A DNA stretch of 64,000 bases from contig CP163498.1 of the NCBI GenBank assembly GCA_041071465.1, positions 1,261,001 through 1,325,000 of the forward strand. Reading direction: 5' to 3'. Numbering within the stretch: position 1 is the stretch's first letter; each line of letters opens with the position of its first letter. This stretch comes from Pseudomonas putida. Lineage in GTDB: Bacteria; Pseudomonadota; Gammaproteobacteria; Pseudomonadales; Pseudomonadaceae. Position numbers and translations under genes: made by a program. Below the pieces are notes generated by a model. It made no database searches. It was not told the DNA's origin and worked only from the letters and a program-made list of their open reading frames with translations. This document shows, in pieces, positions 21,390-31,215 of the stretch.

Positions 21390-22851
21390 GGCTGGCCCTC
21401 CAGCGCATTGATCTGCTCGATGACCATGCCGTCGTCGCGCTCCCGAACACCAAAGCGGATACGTTCACCCACCTTGAGCCCAGTAATCAGCGTGGGGTCG
21501 GCCACATGAAAAGTCATGGTCATCCCAGGCATTCCCAGGGTGACGAAAGGCCCATGGGCGATGGTCAGCTGATTACCTTCAATTTGCACGATTCGACCGT
21601 CTGCTTCATGCAGCTCGGGCGGTTGCGAGGCGGCCGGTGAGTCCGAGGCGGTGGTCGCCTCGATGCCTTTGAGGCTGGCTTCGGAGTCGATCAGGAACTG
21701 TCCGGATGCCACGACTTTTTGCCCGGCCTGCAGGCCTTTCAAGATGGTAACCTGGCCGCCGTTCTCCTGGCCTAGCAGCACTTCCACTGGGCGGAACCGG
21801 CCTTGGTCTTCGGCCACCATCACCAGATCACGTTTGCCGGTGCGGATTACGGCCTCGGCAGGTAGCAGCAGGCTGTCATCGGCGTTTTCGCCTGGGCGCA
21901 GCGCAACCTGCGCGGTCATTCCCGGCCGTAGCCGACCATCTTTGTTGGGCAGCTCAATACGCAGGCGCAAGGTACGGCTTTGCAGGTCTGCATCCGCGAG
22001 CAGAGCTGTCAGTTTGCCTAGAACGGTCTCGCCGGGATAAGCCGGCAAGTGGGCCTCTACTGCTTGCCCCTCGTGCAGGCCACTTGCCTGAGCTTCCGGC
22101 ACAGCGGCTTCGAGCCACACATTCGCAATGCCATTGATACGTGCCAGAGTTGCGCCAGGTGTCACGGTCATTCCTGGACGCAGATCCAGCGCCTGGATGA
22201 CCCGGCACTCGGCGCGACCAGTGTCACCTGGTTCTGCACCTTGCCGCTGCGTGCGACCCGGTCGACCAGTTCACCCGGCATACCGGCCAGCAGCAGGCGC
22301 TGGCGTGCTGCAGCTAGCAACTGCACATCACCCAAGTGGCGCAGCGCGAGAAACTCTTCCTGCAGACCAGCCCATTCCGGAGCCAGTACATCCGCCAGAG
22401 GCGCGCCTTTGGCCACCACATCCCCTGTGGCTCGGCCATAGGTGCGCTCGACGAAGCCTGCGGTGCGTGCCTGGAGTGCACTGAAATCCCGCTCATCGAA
22501 GGCCAGTACGCCGCTGACCTGCAGGCTGCGCTGCAGCCGGCCACGGCTCACCGTCGCTAGGCGTACCCCAAGGTTCTGTTGTACGCCTTGGCTGATTTGC
22601 ACCGTTGGCTGCACGGGATCTGTGCCTTCTTCGGCGTATTTCGCTACCAGTTGCATGTCCATGAACGGCGACTTGCCGGGCGCTGGGAAGTGTTGCTGCG
22701 GGTACATCGGGTCGTACCAATACAATGGCTTCTGTTCCGCTGTTGCTGCGGGTGCTTGTGCAGGTTGCCCAGGATGCCCCAGCCAATAGCCTGTCCCGGT
22801 GCCAATGGCCAGGGCGAGTGCTGTGATCAAACCGATAGACGTGTTGTTCAT
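21386..22851 (-). pseudogene. cusB: Adaptor CusB with C-terminal CusF domain, frameshifted
   Basis: Periplasmic adaptor of the Cus pump, 488 residues after adding one G to the GGG at 22201-22203. The upstream frame begins MNNTSIGLITALALAIGTGTG and carries the heavy-metal binding YHS-like motif PLYWYDPMYPQQHF and PGKSPFMDMQLV, the CusB metal site. The downstream frame holds the barrel and membrane-proximal parts. Restored joint: APSAGVIQALDLRPGMTV. The last 80 residues (from GRIVQIEGNQLTIAHGP) are a CusF-like domain with PGMTMTFHV, so adaptor and chaperone are fused. Both ends overlap neighbours as ATGA, which again argues that the gene was intact until recently. Confidence 0.88.
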
Positions 22852-24104
22852 GCACGCACCTCTCCATATACGAAGTGCAGGCGAGCGGCGGTCGCCGCTA
22901 GCTGCCCTTGCAGGTCGATATCCTGTAACCGTGCCTCGATGCGCTGACGCCGCGCTGTGACTACCTCTTCCAGCGCCGACTTGCCTGCCCGGTAGTCGGC
23001 CAAGGCCAGGCTGACGCGTTGTTCGGCCAGCGGCAGCAAGGTTTCGCGGCTGCGCGTCACCGCCCTTTGCAGGCGTTGGTATTCCGCCAGGTCAGCTTCG
23101 AGCTGCGCGGTGTGTTCACGCAGTGCCGCTTCCTGTTCGTCCTCCAGTTGCCGCACCTGGGCCTGGCGAGCGGCGATCATCGGGTCCTGCCGCGACCCGC
23201 TGAACAGCGGTAACTGGAAACTGACCTGCAGGCTGACCATGTTGCTGAATTCAGGCCCGCGGCGTTGGTAGTCAACCTGCCAGCCCCAATCTGACTTTTT
23301 CTCGGCGATGGCCTGCTGCACCTGAGCTTGGGCTTCACGGGTCATGGCCCCGTAGGCGGCCAACTCCGGATGGGCGTGTAGGGTGTGCAGGTAGTCAGGT
23401 GCGCGTACCGGCCACTGCGGAAACGTCGGCGCTTGTAATGCGTCGGCATCCTGTCCGATCCAGCGTTTAAGTGCGGCGCGGGCCTGGGTGGCTTGGGTCA
23501 GTAGTTGGTCCTTCTGCTCTTCCAGCTGCGCGGCCTCCTGGCCCGGGGCCAGGGCGTCGGCGGAAGCGCCGCCCCCTGCGGCCAGGCGTGCACGTACCGC
23601 CGCTGCCAGCAGGCGGTTCTCGTTGAACAGATTGTCGAACTGCTGCAATTTGCGTTGCAGGGTGTACGCGGTAATCCAGGCTTGTGCCGTGGCTGCACGC
23701 ACTTTCAGACGCTCGAACAGCGCTTCGGCATCCGCCCGCTCGACCGTGGCCTGAGCGGTTTCGACCCGCGCTTTTCGTTTGTCGCGGTTGGGCACCTCCT
23801 GAGAAAGGCCGACCACCTGCATGGTCATGAAGTCTCGGTTGGTACTCCATCGATCGCTGCCATCCACGGGCAGGTTCTGCACACCGAGATTCAATCGTGG
23901 ATCTGGCAATTCACCCGCAGGCACAACTGAGTGACGTGCTGCGGAAGCCTGTTCTTGGCGTGCTTGAAGCGAAGGTGCGTTGCGCTCGGCGAGTTGCAGC
24001 GCATCGTCCAGCGTGAGCGAATTCGCCTGCGCGGATAGCACCGGCAGCAGGAGTGTCAGGGCGGCAGCAAGCATCCGCCCTGAATGGGAACATAGGGGAG
24101 TCAT
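22848..24104 (-). CDS. cusC: Outer-membrane channel CusC/CzcC type (TolC family)
   Basis: Outer-membrane factor of the copper pump, 418 residues from the ATG at 24104 (a start 10 codons upstream lacks a proper signal). The signal peptide is MLAAALTLLLPVLSAQA. Two TolC repeats of long helices follow, with Gln/Ala-rich coiled coils (LQRKLQQFDNLFNENR; QVRQLEDEQEAALREHTAQL). The conserved end LHFVYGEVRA is present. Its stop overlaps the cusB start (ATGA). Confidence 0.9.
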   Translation of the reverse strand: MTPLCSHSGRMLAAALTLLLPVLSAQANSLTLDDALQLAERNAPSLQARQEQASAARHSVVPAGELPDPRLNLGVQNLPVDGSDRWSTNRDFMTMQVVGLSQEVPNRDKRKARVETAQATVERADAEALFERLKVRAATAQAWITAYTLQRKLQQFDNLFNENRLLAAAVRARLAAGGGASADALAPGQEAAQLEEQKDQLLTQATQARAALKRWIGQDADALQAPTFPQWPVRAPDYLHTLHAHPELAAYGAMTREAQAQVQQAIAEKKSDWGWQVDYQRRGPEFSNMVSLQVSFQLPLFSGSRQDPMIAARQAQVRQLEDEQEAALREHTAQLEADLAEYQRLQRAVTRSRETLLPLAEQRVSLALADYRAGKSALEEVVTARRQRIEARLQDIDLQGQLAATAARLHFVYGEVRA

Positions 24105-24150
24105 GAAGATGATTCCTCGAAAAAACCAGCGCATAGGCGCGTGTCATCGT

Positions 24151-24543
24151 TCAGCCGCCGAGGCAGAACAATGGTGTGAGTTTTACGAAAGAATCAGGCC
24201 CGAGGAGGGCGCCAGTGATCGGGGGAGCCCTGGTTAGAAGGCTTTGACCGTAGGTATCGACGGGACGTGGAGTGGCGAAGGTGAGTGCGGGCTCGACCAT
24301 GCTGACCTGCAGTGTGCTTGCAGTTCTACATTCCTGACCGACTTTACAGGCTTTGGATGAGTGTTGGTTGGGCTCTCCGTTGTCTTGATCCTGGCAACAA
24401 TCGTGGTCCATGCCTGCCATCATATCCATGCCCTGAGACTGCATCGGGCATGGTTCTATGGGTGAGTCGATTCCCGCCATCCCATGGAGAGGAAGCGCGC
24501 CCACGAGCATCAACATAGTTAGCAGTCGTAGGAATCGAATCAT
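24151..24543 (-). CDS. Exported Met/His/Cys-rich protein of the cus operon
   Basis: A 130-residue protein starting MIRFLRLLTMLMLVGALPLHGMA (signal peptide). The next 60 residues are loaded with possible copper ligands: CPMQSQGMDMMAGMDHDCCQD, then KACKVGQEC. The C-terminal half is plain and ends FCLGG. It sits 36 bp after copS and 46 bp before cusC in the same direction. A periplasmic copper-binding role is inferred from composition and place; no enzyme motif is seen. Confidence 0.75.
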   Translation of the reverse strand: MIRFLRLLTMLMLVGALPLHGMAGIDSPIEPCPMQSQGMDMMAGMDHDCCQDQDNGEPNQHSSKACKVGQECRTASTLQVSMVEPALTFATPRPVDTYGQSLLTRAPPITGALLGPDSFVKLTPLFCLGG

Positions 24544-24579
24544 GATGGTCGAGTGTAGGCCAAAGCGGTTAGCGCAACA

Positions 24580-25989
24580 TTAACGACGCGTGCGATTGTT
24601 AGCCGTTCGGTGCGCGGCAGGAAAAACGAAATTGAATGCTGTAACCCCTTCGGACGAGGTGCACCAGACTTTTCCATCATGTGCTTTGACGATGGAGCGG
24701 GTAATGGCCAGACCAAGCCCTGCATTGCTAGGTCCTCCTTCTCGCCTTGCCGGATCGGCCCGGTAGAAGCGATCAAAAATCTTGTTGATGTGTTGCGTGT
24801 CAATGGCGGACCCGCCGTTTTTGATCGTGAGGGTTACCTTGTCTGCTGCTTGCTGAATTTCTACCGAGATCTCGCTCCCGTCCGGCGTGTATCGCACGGC
24901 ATTCGAGAGAACGTTGGATACAGCTCGATCAATCATGAGCCTGTCTCCGGAGATGATGCCTTTCCCTTGAAGCGTGAGGCGTATGTCGCGATCGTCGGCC
25001 AGCAACTGGTAGTACTCGAAGAGTTTGGCAACAAGGTCATGAAGCTGGATGTCCACCTGCTCAGGGATGATGAGGCCGTTGTCTGACTTGGCGAGGAAGA
25101 GCATGTCATCGATCATGCGTGACATCCGCTTCAGATCTTCCAGGTTTGAATACAGGTTCTCTTCATACGCGTCGACATCGCGCTTCCGGGACAGCACCAC
25201 TTCGGTGTGCGTTAACAGGTTACTGACAGGCGTTCGCAACTCATGCGCGATATCGGCTGAGAAATTTGATAGACGAACGAAGGCATCTTCCAGGCGTGCG
25301 AGCATCCCGTTGAAGGACAAGATCAGTGTTTGCAGTTCGAGTGGTACAGGCTCCAGCGGGATTCGCTCTTGAAGTGACCTGGCAGATATGGACGTCGCAA
25401 CCTTCGTAATTTGTTCGACGGGGCGTAGGCCACTTTTCGCGACCAGCCAGCCTATACCAGCACTGACCAACGCACTAATAACCAAACCAATCGCAAACCA
25501 CCGCTGGAGGGTTTCGAAGAAGTGCGCATGGCTGGTGATATCCAGCATCAGCATGACGGTGCCGAGAGCTGGTTGGCCCTGGATCGCAACGTCAGCGGTG
25601 ATACCGCGGAAATTATGGTATTCGTCCTGCCATTCCCACACCTCTTCCTTGTCAGCGCGCTTGTAGTGGTCTGGAATTTGTACGGCTTTGAGATCTGAAA
25701 ATAGTACCTCACCCTGTGAGGTCAGCACCTCTGCCGTCAGATCCTGATGAGCACCCAGCAATGCGCGGAGTTGTGGTCTCAACTCTTCCATTCCCGTTCC
25801 AGGTGCCTGGATTGACAGAATGTGTCTCGTTGACTCCAGCTTCTCGGACAGCGCTTGTTCATCGAGCATGCGGAAGTGATGCTGGCTCAGCATGTTGAAG
25901 CTGATGCCCGCGACCACAAGAACAGCAATGACCGCGAACATGATCATCAGAGTCAGGCGCTTTACGAGCGAGGACCGGGACAAAATCAC
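24580..25989 (-). CDS. copS: Copper-sensing histidine kinase CopS/CusS
   Basis: Two-helix membrane sensor of 469 residues. A membrane segment near residues 12-33, a periplasmic sensor of about 130 residues and a second segment near 165-185 are followed by HAMP, H-box [17 protein letters not shown]-box [13 protein letters not shown] and G-box [12 protein letters not shown]. The heavy-metal sensor-kinase family is recognised by this H-box and the [10 protein letters not shown] that follows. Start overlaps the copR stop (ATGA). It presumably phosphorylates CopR when periplasmic copper rises. Confidence 0.92.
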   Translation of the reverse strand: MILSRSSLVKRLTLMIMFAVIAVLVVAGISFNMLSQHHFRMLDEQALSEKLESTRHILSIQAPGTGMEELRPQLRALLGAHQDLTAEVLTSQGEVLFSDLKAVQIPDHYKRADKEEVWEWQDEYHNFRGITADVAIQGQPALGTVMLMLDITSHAHFFETLQRWFAIGLVISALVSAGIGWLVAKSGLRPVEQITKVATSISARSLQERIPLEPVPLELQTLILSFNGMLARLEDAFVRLSNFSADIAHELRTPVSNLLTHTEVVLSRKRDVDAYEENLYSNLEDLKRMSRMIDDMLFLAKSDNGLIIPEQVDIQLHDLVAKLFEYYQLLADDRDIRLTLQGKGIISGDRLMIDRAVSNVLSNAVRYTPDGSEISVEIQQAADKVTLTIKNGGSAIDTQHINKIFDRFYRADPARREGGPSNAGLGLAITRSIVKAHDGKVWCTSSEGVTAFNFVFPAAHRTANNRTRR

Positions 25990-26663
25990 TCCGGGGCATC
26001 CATCATGTAGCCCATTCCTCGAGCTGTGTGAATGAGCTTAGGAGCAAAGTCATCATCAATCTTTGCCCGTAGCCGTCGTATCGCAACCTCGATCACATTG
26101 GTGTCGCTGTCGAAATTCATGTCCCACACCTGGGAAGCAATCAGAGATTTGGGGAGCACTTCACCACGCCGGCGCATCAAAAGTTCCAGAAGTGAAAACT
26201 CTTTAGCAGTAAGGTCCATTCGCTTGCCACCTCGAGTAGCTCTTCGTTTGAGGAGGTCTACCTCAAGATCCGCCATTCTCACAGTGGTCTGGGCTGCTGT
26301 GCTGGTGCCCCTGCGTAGTAAAGTCCGCACACGAGCGAGCAGTTCTGAGAAAGCAAAGGGTTTGATCAGGTAGTCATCGGCTCCCAGCTCAAGGCCCTTC
26401 ACTCGATCATCCACCCCATCTCTGGCAGTCAGAAACAATACAGGGACGTCTTTGCCGGCTGCGCGGACCATTCGCAAGACTTCCCATCCTTCTAGCCCCG
26501 GCATCATCACGTCGAGTATCAGCAGGTCATAGCTTTCGCTCAGTGCATGTTGAAGGGCATCGGTACCCGTGAGGACCCGGTCAACAGTGAATCCCGCCTC
26601 TGCAAGGCCCTGTTGTAAATAAGCACCGGTTTTCGGTTCATCCTCAGCTACGAGTAGTTTCAT
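25986..26663 (-). CDS. copR: Copper response regulator CopR/CusR
   Basis: OmpR-type regulator of 225 residues from the ATG at 26663 ([20 protein letters not shown]). Phospho-Asp in [16 protein letters not shown] near residue 51, Lys in [12 protein letters not shown], winged helix with [25 protein letters not shown]. First gene of a probable copRS-orf-cusCBAF transcript. A box of the kind repeated before the rightward copper genes is at 26725-26742, suggesting autoregulation. Confidence 0.93.
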   Translation of the reverse strand: MKLLVAEDEPKTGAYLQQGLAEAGFTVDRVLTGTDALQHALSESYDLLILDVMMPGLEGWEVLRMVRAAGKDVPVLFLTARDGVDDRVKGLELGADDYLIKPFAFSELLARVRTLLRRGTSTAAQTTVRMADLEVDLLKRRATRGGKRMDLTAKEFSLLELLMRRRGEVLPKSLIASQVWDMNFDSDTNVIEVAIRRLRAKIDDDFAPKLIHTARGMGYMMDAPE

Positions 26664-26724
26664 GTGCTCAGCCTTCAAAAGGTGTACACACCCAGTGTGC
26701 AGCAAAAAAGTGAGCAAACCAGAA

Positions 26725-26742
26725 GCTGACGTAAAAGTAATG
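26725..26742 (+). promoter_or_regulatory. Cop-box-like site, copR/ptrA-like divergent gap
   Basis: GCTGACGTAAAAGTAATG. Matches 27300 (GCTGACGGAACTGTAATG) and 27621 (GCTTACAGAAATGTAATC). Placed between leftward copR and a rightward copper gene. Confidence 0.65.
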
Positions 26743-26857
26743 TTGGGATCAGCCAGCTGTCAGGGCCTGCCGTCTACGGTCATTGAAGACGGGCATTGCA
26801 GTCACGCCTGCCGTTATCGGTAGCAATGGTTTCAAACCACCTGATGGAGATAGTCCC

Positions 26858-27217
26858 GTGAAATCGATCAGACTTTTGCTTGTGGCTACATCTATGCTGC
26901 TGTCGTCGGCCGTTTTTGCTGAAGGTGGGAGCGATCGAGCAATAGAGCGGATGCAGCAGCTTCGCGACAAAGCCGAAGCAGTTCTGGTGAGGGCTGAAAA
27001 AGCTGAGCCCGGCCAACGACATGTGCATATGAAAGAGCACATGTCCATGCTTAAGGACCTGATGGGCCAATTGCACCAAGATCACCCCAAAGCGGGTATG
27101 TCCAAAGAAGATCACCTGGCGTGGATGGAGAAACACGACAAGATGGTTGATGACGTACTCAGTCAAATGGTTCGTGAACACAAATTGATGATGGCGGACA
27201 AGGAGTGTCATCCATAG
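26858..27217 (+). CDS. Exported protein with PtrA-like N-terminus, Met/His-rich
   Basis: A 119-residue periplasmic protein. I chose the GTG at 26858 because it follows GGAG and starts a proper signal peptide (MKSIRLLLVATSMLLSSAVFA). The mature end begins EGGSDRAIERMQQLRDKAEAV, the same opening as the small PtrA-like protein at 27409. The rest is helical and rich in His and Met (RHVHMKEHMSM; REHKLMMADKECH). It has its own terminator and a cop-box-like site upstream, so it is a copper-induced single-gene unit. Likely a copper-binding periplasmic protein; the biochemistry is not established here. Confidence 0.75.
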   Translation: MKSIRLLLVATSMLLSSAVFAEGGSDRAIERMQQLRDKAEAVLVRAEKAEPGQRHVHMKEHMSMLKDLMGQLHQDHPKAGMSKEDHLAWMEKHDKMVDDVLSQMVREHKLMMADKECHP

Positions 27218-27258
27218 CCCAGGATTCGTGGCCGTTCCCCTCTGCTCCTTTGGCCTAT

Positions 27259-27285
27259 CGGCGCCCACACGGCGCCGTTTTTTTT
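27259..27285 (+). terminator. Terminator after the PtrA-like gene at 26858
   Basis: CGGCGCC-CACAC-GGCGCCG followed by eight T. Confidence 0.9.
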
Positions 27286-27299
27286 GTGGGCCGCATGAA

Positions 27300-27317
27300 G
27301 CTGACGGAACTGTAATG
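27300..27317 (+). promoter_or_regulatory. Cop-box-like site upstream of ptrA-like gene
   Basis: GCTGACGGAACTGTAATG, 92 bp before the start at 27409. Confidence 0.65.
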
Positions 27318-27408
27318 CCGAGCTCAGCTTTCTGAAAGCGCAGCCTGGCTAATGTGACCCCAAGCCTGAACTCCATGGGCCGCACAGTAATCCGCCGAGG
27401 AACAACAG

Positions 27409-27615
27409 ATGAACTCGATCAAAGCTCTCGTAATGGTTATCACTTTTGGAATGGCTGGCCTTGCTCTGGCTGAAGGTGGTGGCGACCGTACCTTTGCGAA
27501 AATGGAGGCTGCCCGCCAAACCGCCACTGAGGCGTATCAGCTTGCACAGCAGAAGACCGACAAGGCGCCGATGGCAAGCCAAAGCCATAAACACGGGCAG
27601 CATGAGAACTGCTAA
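27409..27615 (+). CDS. ptrA: PtrA-like small periplasmic copper-induced protein
   Basis: A 68-residue protein: signal peptide MNSIKALVMVITFGMAGLALA, then EGGGDRTFAKMEAARQTATEAYQLAQQ, the conserved PtrA N-terminal segment. The tail is His-rich and ends SHKHGQHENC. In P. aeruginosa ptrA lies beside copRS and is strongly induced by copper; it was first described as a type III secretion repressor and later as a periplasmic copper-tolerance protein. Gene context and the cop-box-like site at 27300 fit the copper role. The ribosome site GAGGAACAAC lies just upstream. Confidence 0.85.
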   Translation: MNSIKALVMVITFGMAGLALAEGGGDRTFAKMEAARQTATEAYQLAQQKTDKAPMASQSHKHGQHENC

Positions 27616-27620
27616 TCCGA

Positions 27621-27638
27621 GCTTACAGAAATGTAATC
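27621..27638 (+). promoter_or_regulatory. Cop-box-like site upstream of copA
   Basis: GCTTACAGAAATGTAATC, 161 bp before copA; third copy of the motif in 0.9 kb. Confidence 0.65.
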
Positions 27639-27798
27639 ACTCGGGAATCTTTTATGTGGCAGTTTCAAATCGCTTTCTCCCACTGTGGCTTGCGCTTTCG
27701 AGCAAGTCCATAAGACTTGTGGGACCCCCAAGGAAGCCGGGTCTGCGATCGAGCGGCCCGGATATCAGCGAATTATCTGACTGACTGGACACTACGGC

Positions 27799-29808
27799 AT
27801 GCACAGCAAAACCACGAGACGATCTTTCGTCAAAGGCCTGGCCGCTACTGGACTACTGGGTGGACTGGGCATGTGGCGCGCGCCGGTCTGGGCTGTGACC
27901 AGCCATGGCCAACCGAATGTTCTGACAGGCACCGATTTTGATCTCTACATCGGTGAGCTACCGGTCAACATCACCGGAGCAACTCGCACAGCCATGGCAA
28001 TCAATGGATCGTTGCCGGGGCCGATCCTTCGTTGGCGGGAGGGAGACACAGTCACGCTCCGCGTACGCAACCGCTTGAAACAGGACACTTCTATCCATTG
28101 GCACGGCATCATCCTGCCAGCGAACATGGATGGTGTGCCTGGTCTGAGCTTTCATGGCATCGCACCCGATGGCATGTATGAGTACAAGTTCAAGGTCCAT
28201 CAGAACGGTACCTACTGGTACCACAGCCACTCCGGGCTCCAGGAGCAGGTCGGGGTGTATGGCGCCCTAGTCATCGACGCGAAAGAGCCTGAGCCGTTCA
28301 CCTATGACCGGGACTACGTGGTCATGCTCAGCGACTGGACGGATGAAGACCCTGCACGTGTGCTGTCCAAGCTCAAGAAGCAGTCTGACTACTACAACTA
28401 CCACAAGCGCACCGTGGGCGACTTCGTCAACGACGTAGGCGAGATGGGATGGTCGGCTGCGGTGGCGGATCGGAAAATGTGGGCTGAGATGAAAATGAGC
28501 CCTACCGACCTCGCTGACGTAAATGGTTACACCTACACCTATCTGATGAACGGCCAGGCCCCGGACGGTAACTGGACGGGCGTGTTCAAACCGGGCGAGA
28601 AAATCCGCCTGCGCTTCATCAACGGCTCGGCCATGACGTATTTCGATGTGCGAATTCCCGGCCTGAAGATGACGGTTGTCGCAGCGGATGGGCAGCATGT
28701 CAAACCCGTTGCGGTCGACGAGTTCCGCATCGCCGTTGCCGAAACCTACGACGTAATTGTTGAGCCGGAAGACGAGCAGGCTTACACCATTTTTGCTCAA
28801 TCCATGGATCGCACAGGCTACTCCAGAGGCACTTTAGCCCTTCGCGAAGGTATGCAAGCTGCAGTTCCGGCAGTTGATCCTCGCCCTCTCATTTCAATGA
28901 GCGATATGGGTATGGATCACGGCAGCATGGCTGGCATGGACCACGGCAAGATGGCTGGGATGGACCAAGGCAGCATGGCTGGCATGGACCACAACAAAAT
29001 GGCTGGGATGGACCAAGGCAGCATGGCCGGTATGGACCACAGCAAAATGGCTGGGATGGACCAAGGCAGCATGGCCGGTATGGACCACAGCAAAATGGCT
29101 GGGATGGATCAAGGCAGCATGGCCGGTATGGACCACAGCAAAATGGCTGGGATGGATCAAGGCAGCATAGCTGGTATGGACCACAGCAAAATGGCAGGGA
29201 TGGACCAAGGCGGCATGGCCGGCATGGACCACAGCAAGATGGCTGGTATGGACCACGGCAGCATGGGAGACATGGGCGGCGCCATGCAGTCTCACCCAGC
29301 CTCAGAAACTAATAACCCCTTGGTCGACATGCAGACTATGAGTCCAACGCCCAAGTTGGACGATCCGGGAATCGGCCTGCGCAACAATGGACGACGTGTC
29401 CTGACGTATGCGGATCTGCGCAGCACGTTCATTGATCCAGATGGACGTGAACCAGGGCGCACCATCGAGCTGCATCTCACAGGCCATATGGAGAAGTTCG
29501 CCTGGTCCTTTGACGGCGTCAAATTCTCCGATGCTGAAGCCCTGCGCCTCAAGTATGGCGAGCGTCTGCGAATCACGTTGGTCAACGACACCATGATGAC
29601 TCACCCCATCCACCTCCACGGAATGTGGAGCGATCTGGAAGATGAGGAGGGTAATTTCATGGTTCGAAAACACACCATCGACATGCCTCCAGGCTCAAAA
29701 CGAAGCTACCGAGTAACCGCGGATGCTTTGGGCCGTTGGGCCTACCACTGCCACCTACTGTTCCATATGGAAATGGGCATGTTCCGAGAAGTCCGCGTGG
29801 ACGAATGA
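27799..29808 (+). CDS. copA: Multicopper oxidase CopA with long Met-rich repeat
   Basis: Periplasmic multicopper oxidase of 669 residues, exported folded by Tat: the leader has RRSFVKGL and ends near VWA. Copper ligands are visible: HWH at 100-102, YWYHSHSG at 139-146, HPIHLHG at 602-608 and [12 protein letters not shown] at 650-661 (type 1 Cys is 651). Between the second and third cupredoxin domains lies a tract of 14 octapeptides of the [16 protein letters not shown] kind (28927-29262), longer than the few copies I would expect. CopA proteins oxidise and sequester Cu(I). It leads the copA-orf-copB-cytochrome-copG operon and is preceded by a cop-box-like site. Confidence 0.95.
   Translation: MHSKTTRRSFVKGLAATGLLGGLGMWRAPVWAVTSHGQPNVLTGTDFDLYIGELPVNITGATRTAMAINGSLPGPILRWREGDTVTLRVRNRLKQDTSIHWHGIILPANMDGVPGLSFHGIAPDGMYEYKFKVHQNGTYWYHSHSGLQEQVGVYGALVIDAKEPEPFTYDRDYVVMLSDWTDEDPARVLSKLKKQSDYYNYHKRTVGDFVNDVGEMGWSAAVADRKMWAEMKMSPTDLADVNGYTYTYLMNGQAPDGNWTGVFKPGEKIRLRFINGSAMTYFDVRIPGLKMTVVAADGQHVKPVAVDEFRIAVAETYDVIVEPEDEQAYTIFAQSMDRTGYSRGTLALREGMQAAVPAVDPRPLISMSDMGMDHGSMAGMDHGKMAGMDQGSMAGMDHNKMAGMDQGSMAGMDHSKMAGMDQGSMAGMDHSKMAGMDQGSMAGMDHSKMAGMDQGSIAGMDHSKMAGMDQGGMAGMDHSKMAGMDHGSMGDMGGAMQSHPASETNNPLVDMQTMSPTPKLDDPGIGLRNNGRRVLTYADLRSTFIDPDGREPGRTIELHLTGHMEKFAWSFDGVKFSDAEALRLKYGERLRITLVNDTMMTHPIHLHGMWSDLEDEEGNFMVRKHTIDMPPGSKRSYRVTADALGRWAYHCHLLFHMEMGMFREVRVDE
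28927..29262 (+). repeat. In-frame tandem repeat, 14 units of 24 bp within copA
   Basis: Units alternate MAGMDQGS and MAGMDHSK, so the higher-order period is 48 bp. Neighbouring units are nearly identical in DNA, which allows slippage and copy-number change. Each unit offers two Met plus Asp/His. Confidence 0.9.
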
Positions 29809-29822
29809 ACTGGAGATCCAAG

Positions 29823-30140
29823 ATGAGCAAACCAATGAAGCGAAACGCCTTTTTCCTTTCTGCTGCGATGGCTGGTCTGTTTGCTGTTTATGCTCCTTCG
29901 TCGTGGTCCAGCGACAATCATGAACAGCACACCCAGAAGTCTGCCGATGCCGCGAAATCGAAGGGTTCTCAGGGCATGGATCATGACTCGATGAAGGGTA
30001 TGGATCATGGCTCCATGAAGGGTATGGACCACGACAGCATGAAAGGTATGGACCATGGCTCGATGGAAGGTATGGATCACAGCAAAATGATGGAATCGCA
30101 TGGCAGCGATAACGCTAAGGCAGGGAAAGATGACCAATAG
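29823..30140 (+). CDS. Small Met-rich periplasmic copper-binding protein
   Basis: A 105-residue exported protein starting at ATG 29823 (signal about residues 6-29, ending near SWS). The second half is five copies of GMDHxSMK/E ([16 protein letters not shown] and so on), the same motif as the CopA and CopB tracts. No other domain is present. It sits 14 bp after copA and overlaps the copB start by 11 bases. A storage or shuttle role for copper between CopA and CopB is an inference from composition and position. Confidence 0.8.
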   Translation: MSKPMKRNAFFLSAAMAGLFAVYAPSSWSSDNHEQHTQKSADAAKSKGSQGMDHDSMKGMDHGSMKGMDHDSMKGMDHGSMEGMDHSKMMESHGSDNAKAGKDDQ

Positions 30141-31206
30141 CCTGGTACGACCATCGCTGCTGGCATTGACCGTTTCATTCAGCTTGCTGGGTGCTGCGCC
30201 CAGCTTTGCTGCTGAGGAGATGGACCATTCGGCAATGGGGCACGGAGCCATGGAAATGGATTCCGCTCCGTCGGCTGACCCGATGCCAGGCATGGACCAC
30301 GCTCAGATGGGCGCGAGCAAGCAGCAGAAGAAAGCCGCGCCCGTTGATCACAGCAAAATGAAACACAGTCAACCTGCGGCCAAACCTGCACACATGGACC
30401 ACAGCAAGATGGACCATGGCAGCATGCAGGGGATGGACCATGGGGCCATGGATCACTCGATGATGAACCATGGCTCTGATGCCCCAACGACGACTAGCCG
30501 TACTCCGATACCTGTGCTGACGGATGCTGATCGCCAAGCTGCCTTTCCTCCGTTGGGCGGGCATCAGATGCACGACAGCGCGATCAACAGCTTCTTCCTG
30601 CTAGATAAGCTTGAGTACCAGGATGCAGACGAAGGCAGCGCGCTGGCTTGGGAAGCCTCTGGATGGGTTGGCGGCGATATCAACCGGCTGTGGATCCGCT
30701 CCGAAGGTGAGCGGACGAATGGCGTCACCGAGGACGCTGAGTTGCAGCTTCTGTATGGGCGATCCATTAGCACATGGTGGGATGTGGTCGCTGGGGTGCG
30801 CCAGGATTTCCAACCAGGATCTCCACAGACATGGGGAGCTTTTGGTATCCAGGGCATGGCGCTCTATGACTTCGAAGCCGAAGCCACAGCGTTCATCGGT
30901 GAGAATGGCCAGACAGCTGCTCGGCTAGAGGGCGAATACGACATTCTCCTGACCAATCGCCTGATCCTGCAGCCAACCGCTGAAGCCAATTTTTATGGCA
31001 AAAACGATCCCGAGCGCGGGGTGGGTTCTGGCCTGGCAAACACCGAAGTCGGTCTGCGCTTAAGGTATGAGATCGTGCGCCAGTTCGCACCCTACGTCGG
31101 CGTCACCTGGAGCCGCTCCTACGGCAAAACGGCAGACCTGATCCGCGATGAAGGCGGGGATGTCGATGAAGCGCGTTTCGTTGCCGGCATTCGGATGTGG
31201 TTTTGA
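30130..31206 (+). CDS. copB: Outer-membrane copper resistance protein CopB
   Basis: Outer-membrane beta-barrel protein of 358 residues (ATG 30130, AGGGAAAG ribosome site). A signal peptide ending PSFA is followed by about 100 residues of Met/His motifs ([34 protein letters not shown]). From about residue 145 comes the CopB domain: [37 protein letters not shown] and a last strand FVAGIRMWF. It is thought to pass or bind copper at the outer membrane. Overlaps the previous gene and is 9 bp ahead of the cytochrome gene. Confidence 0.93.
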   Translation: MTNSLVRPSLLALTVSFSLLGAAPSFAAEEMDHSAMGHGAMEMDSAPSADPMPGMDHAQMGASKQQKKAAPVDHSKMKHSQPAAKPAHMDHSKMDHGSMQGMDHGAMDHSMMNHGSDAPTTTSRTPIPVLTDADRQAAFPPLGGHQMHDSAINSFFLLDKLEYQDADEGSALAWEASGWVGGDINRLWIRSEGERTNGVTEDAELQLLYGRSISTWWDVVAGVRQDFQPGSPQTWGAFGIQGMALYDFEAEATAFIGENGQTAARLEGEYDILLTNRLILQPTAEANFYGKNDPERGVGSGLANTEVGLRLRYEIVRQFAPYVGVTWSRSYGKTADLIRDEGGDVDEARFVAGIRMWF

Positions 31207-31215
31207 GAGCCTGAC

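Noticed and set aside
28894..29295. Antisense frame over the copA repeat
   Set aside because: Periodic only because it mirrors the 24-bp repeat on the sense strand.
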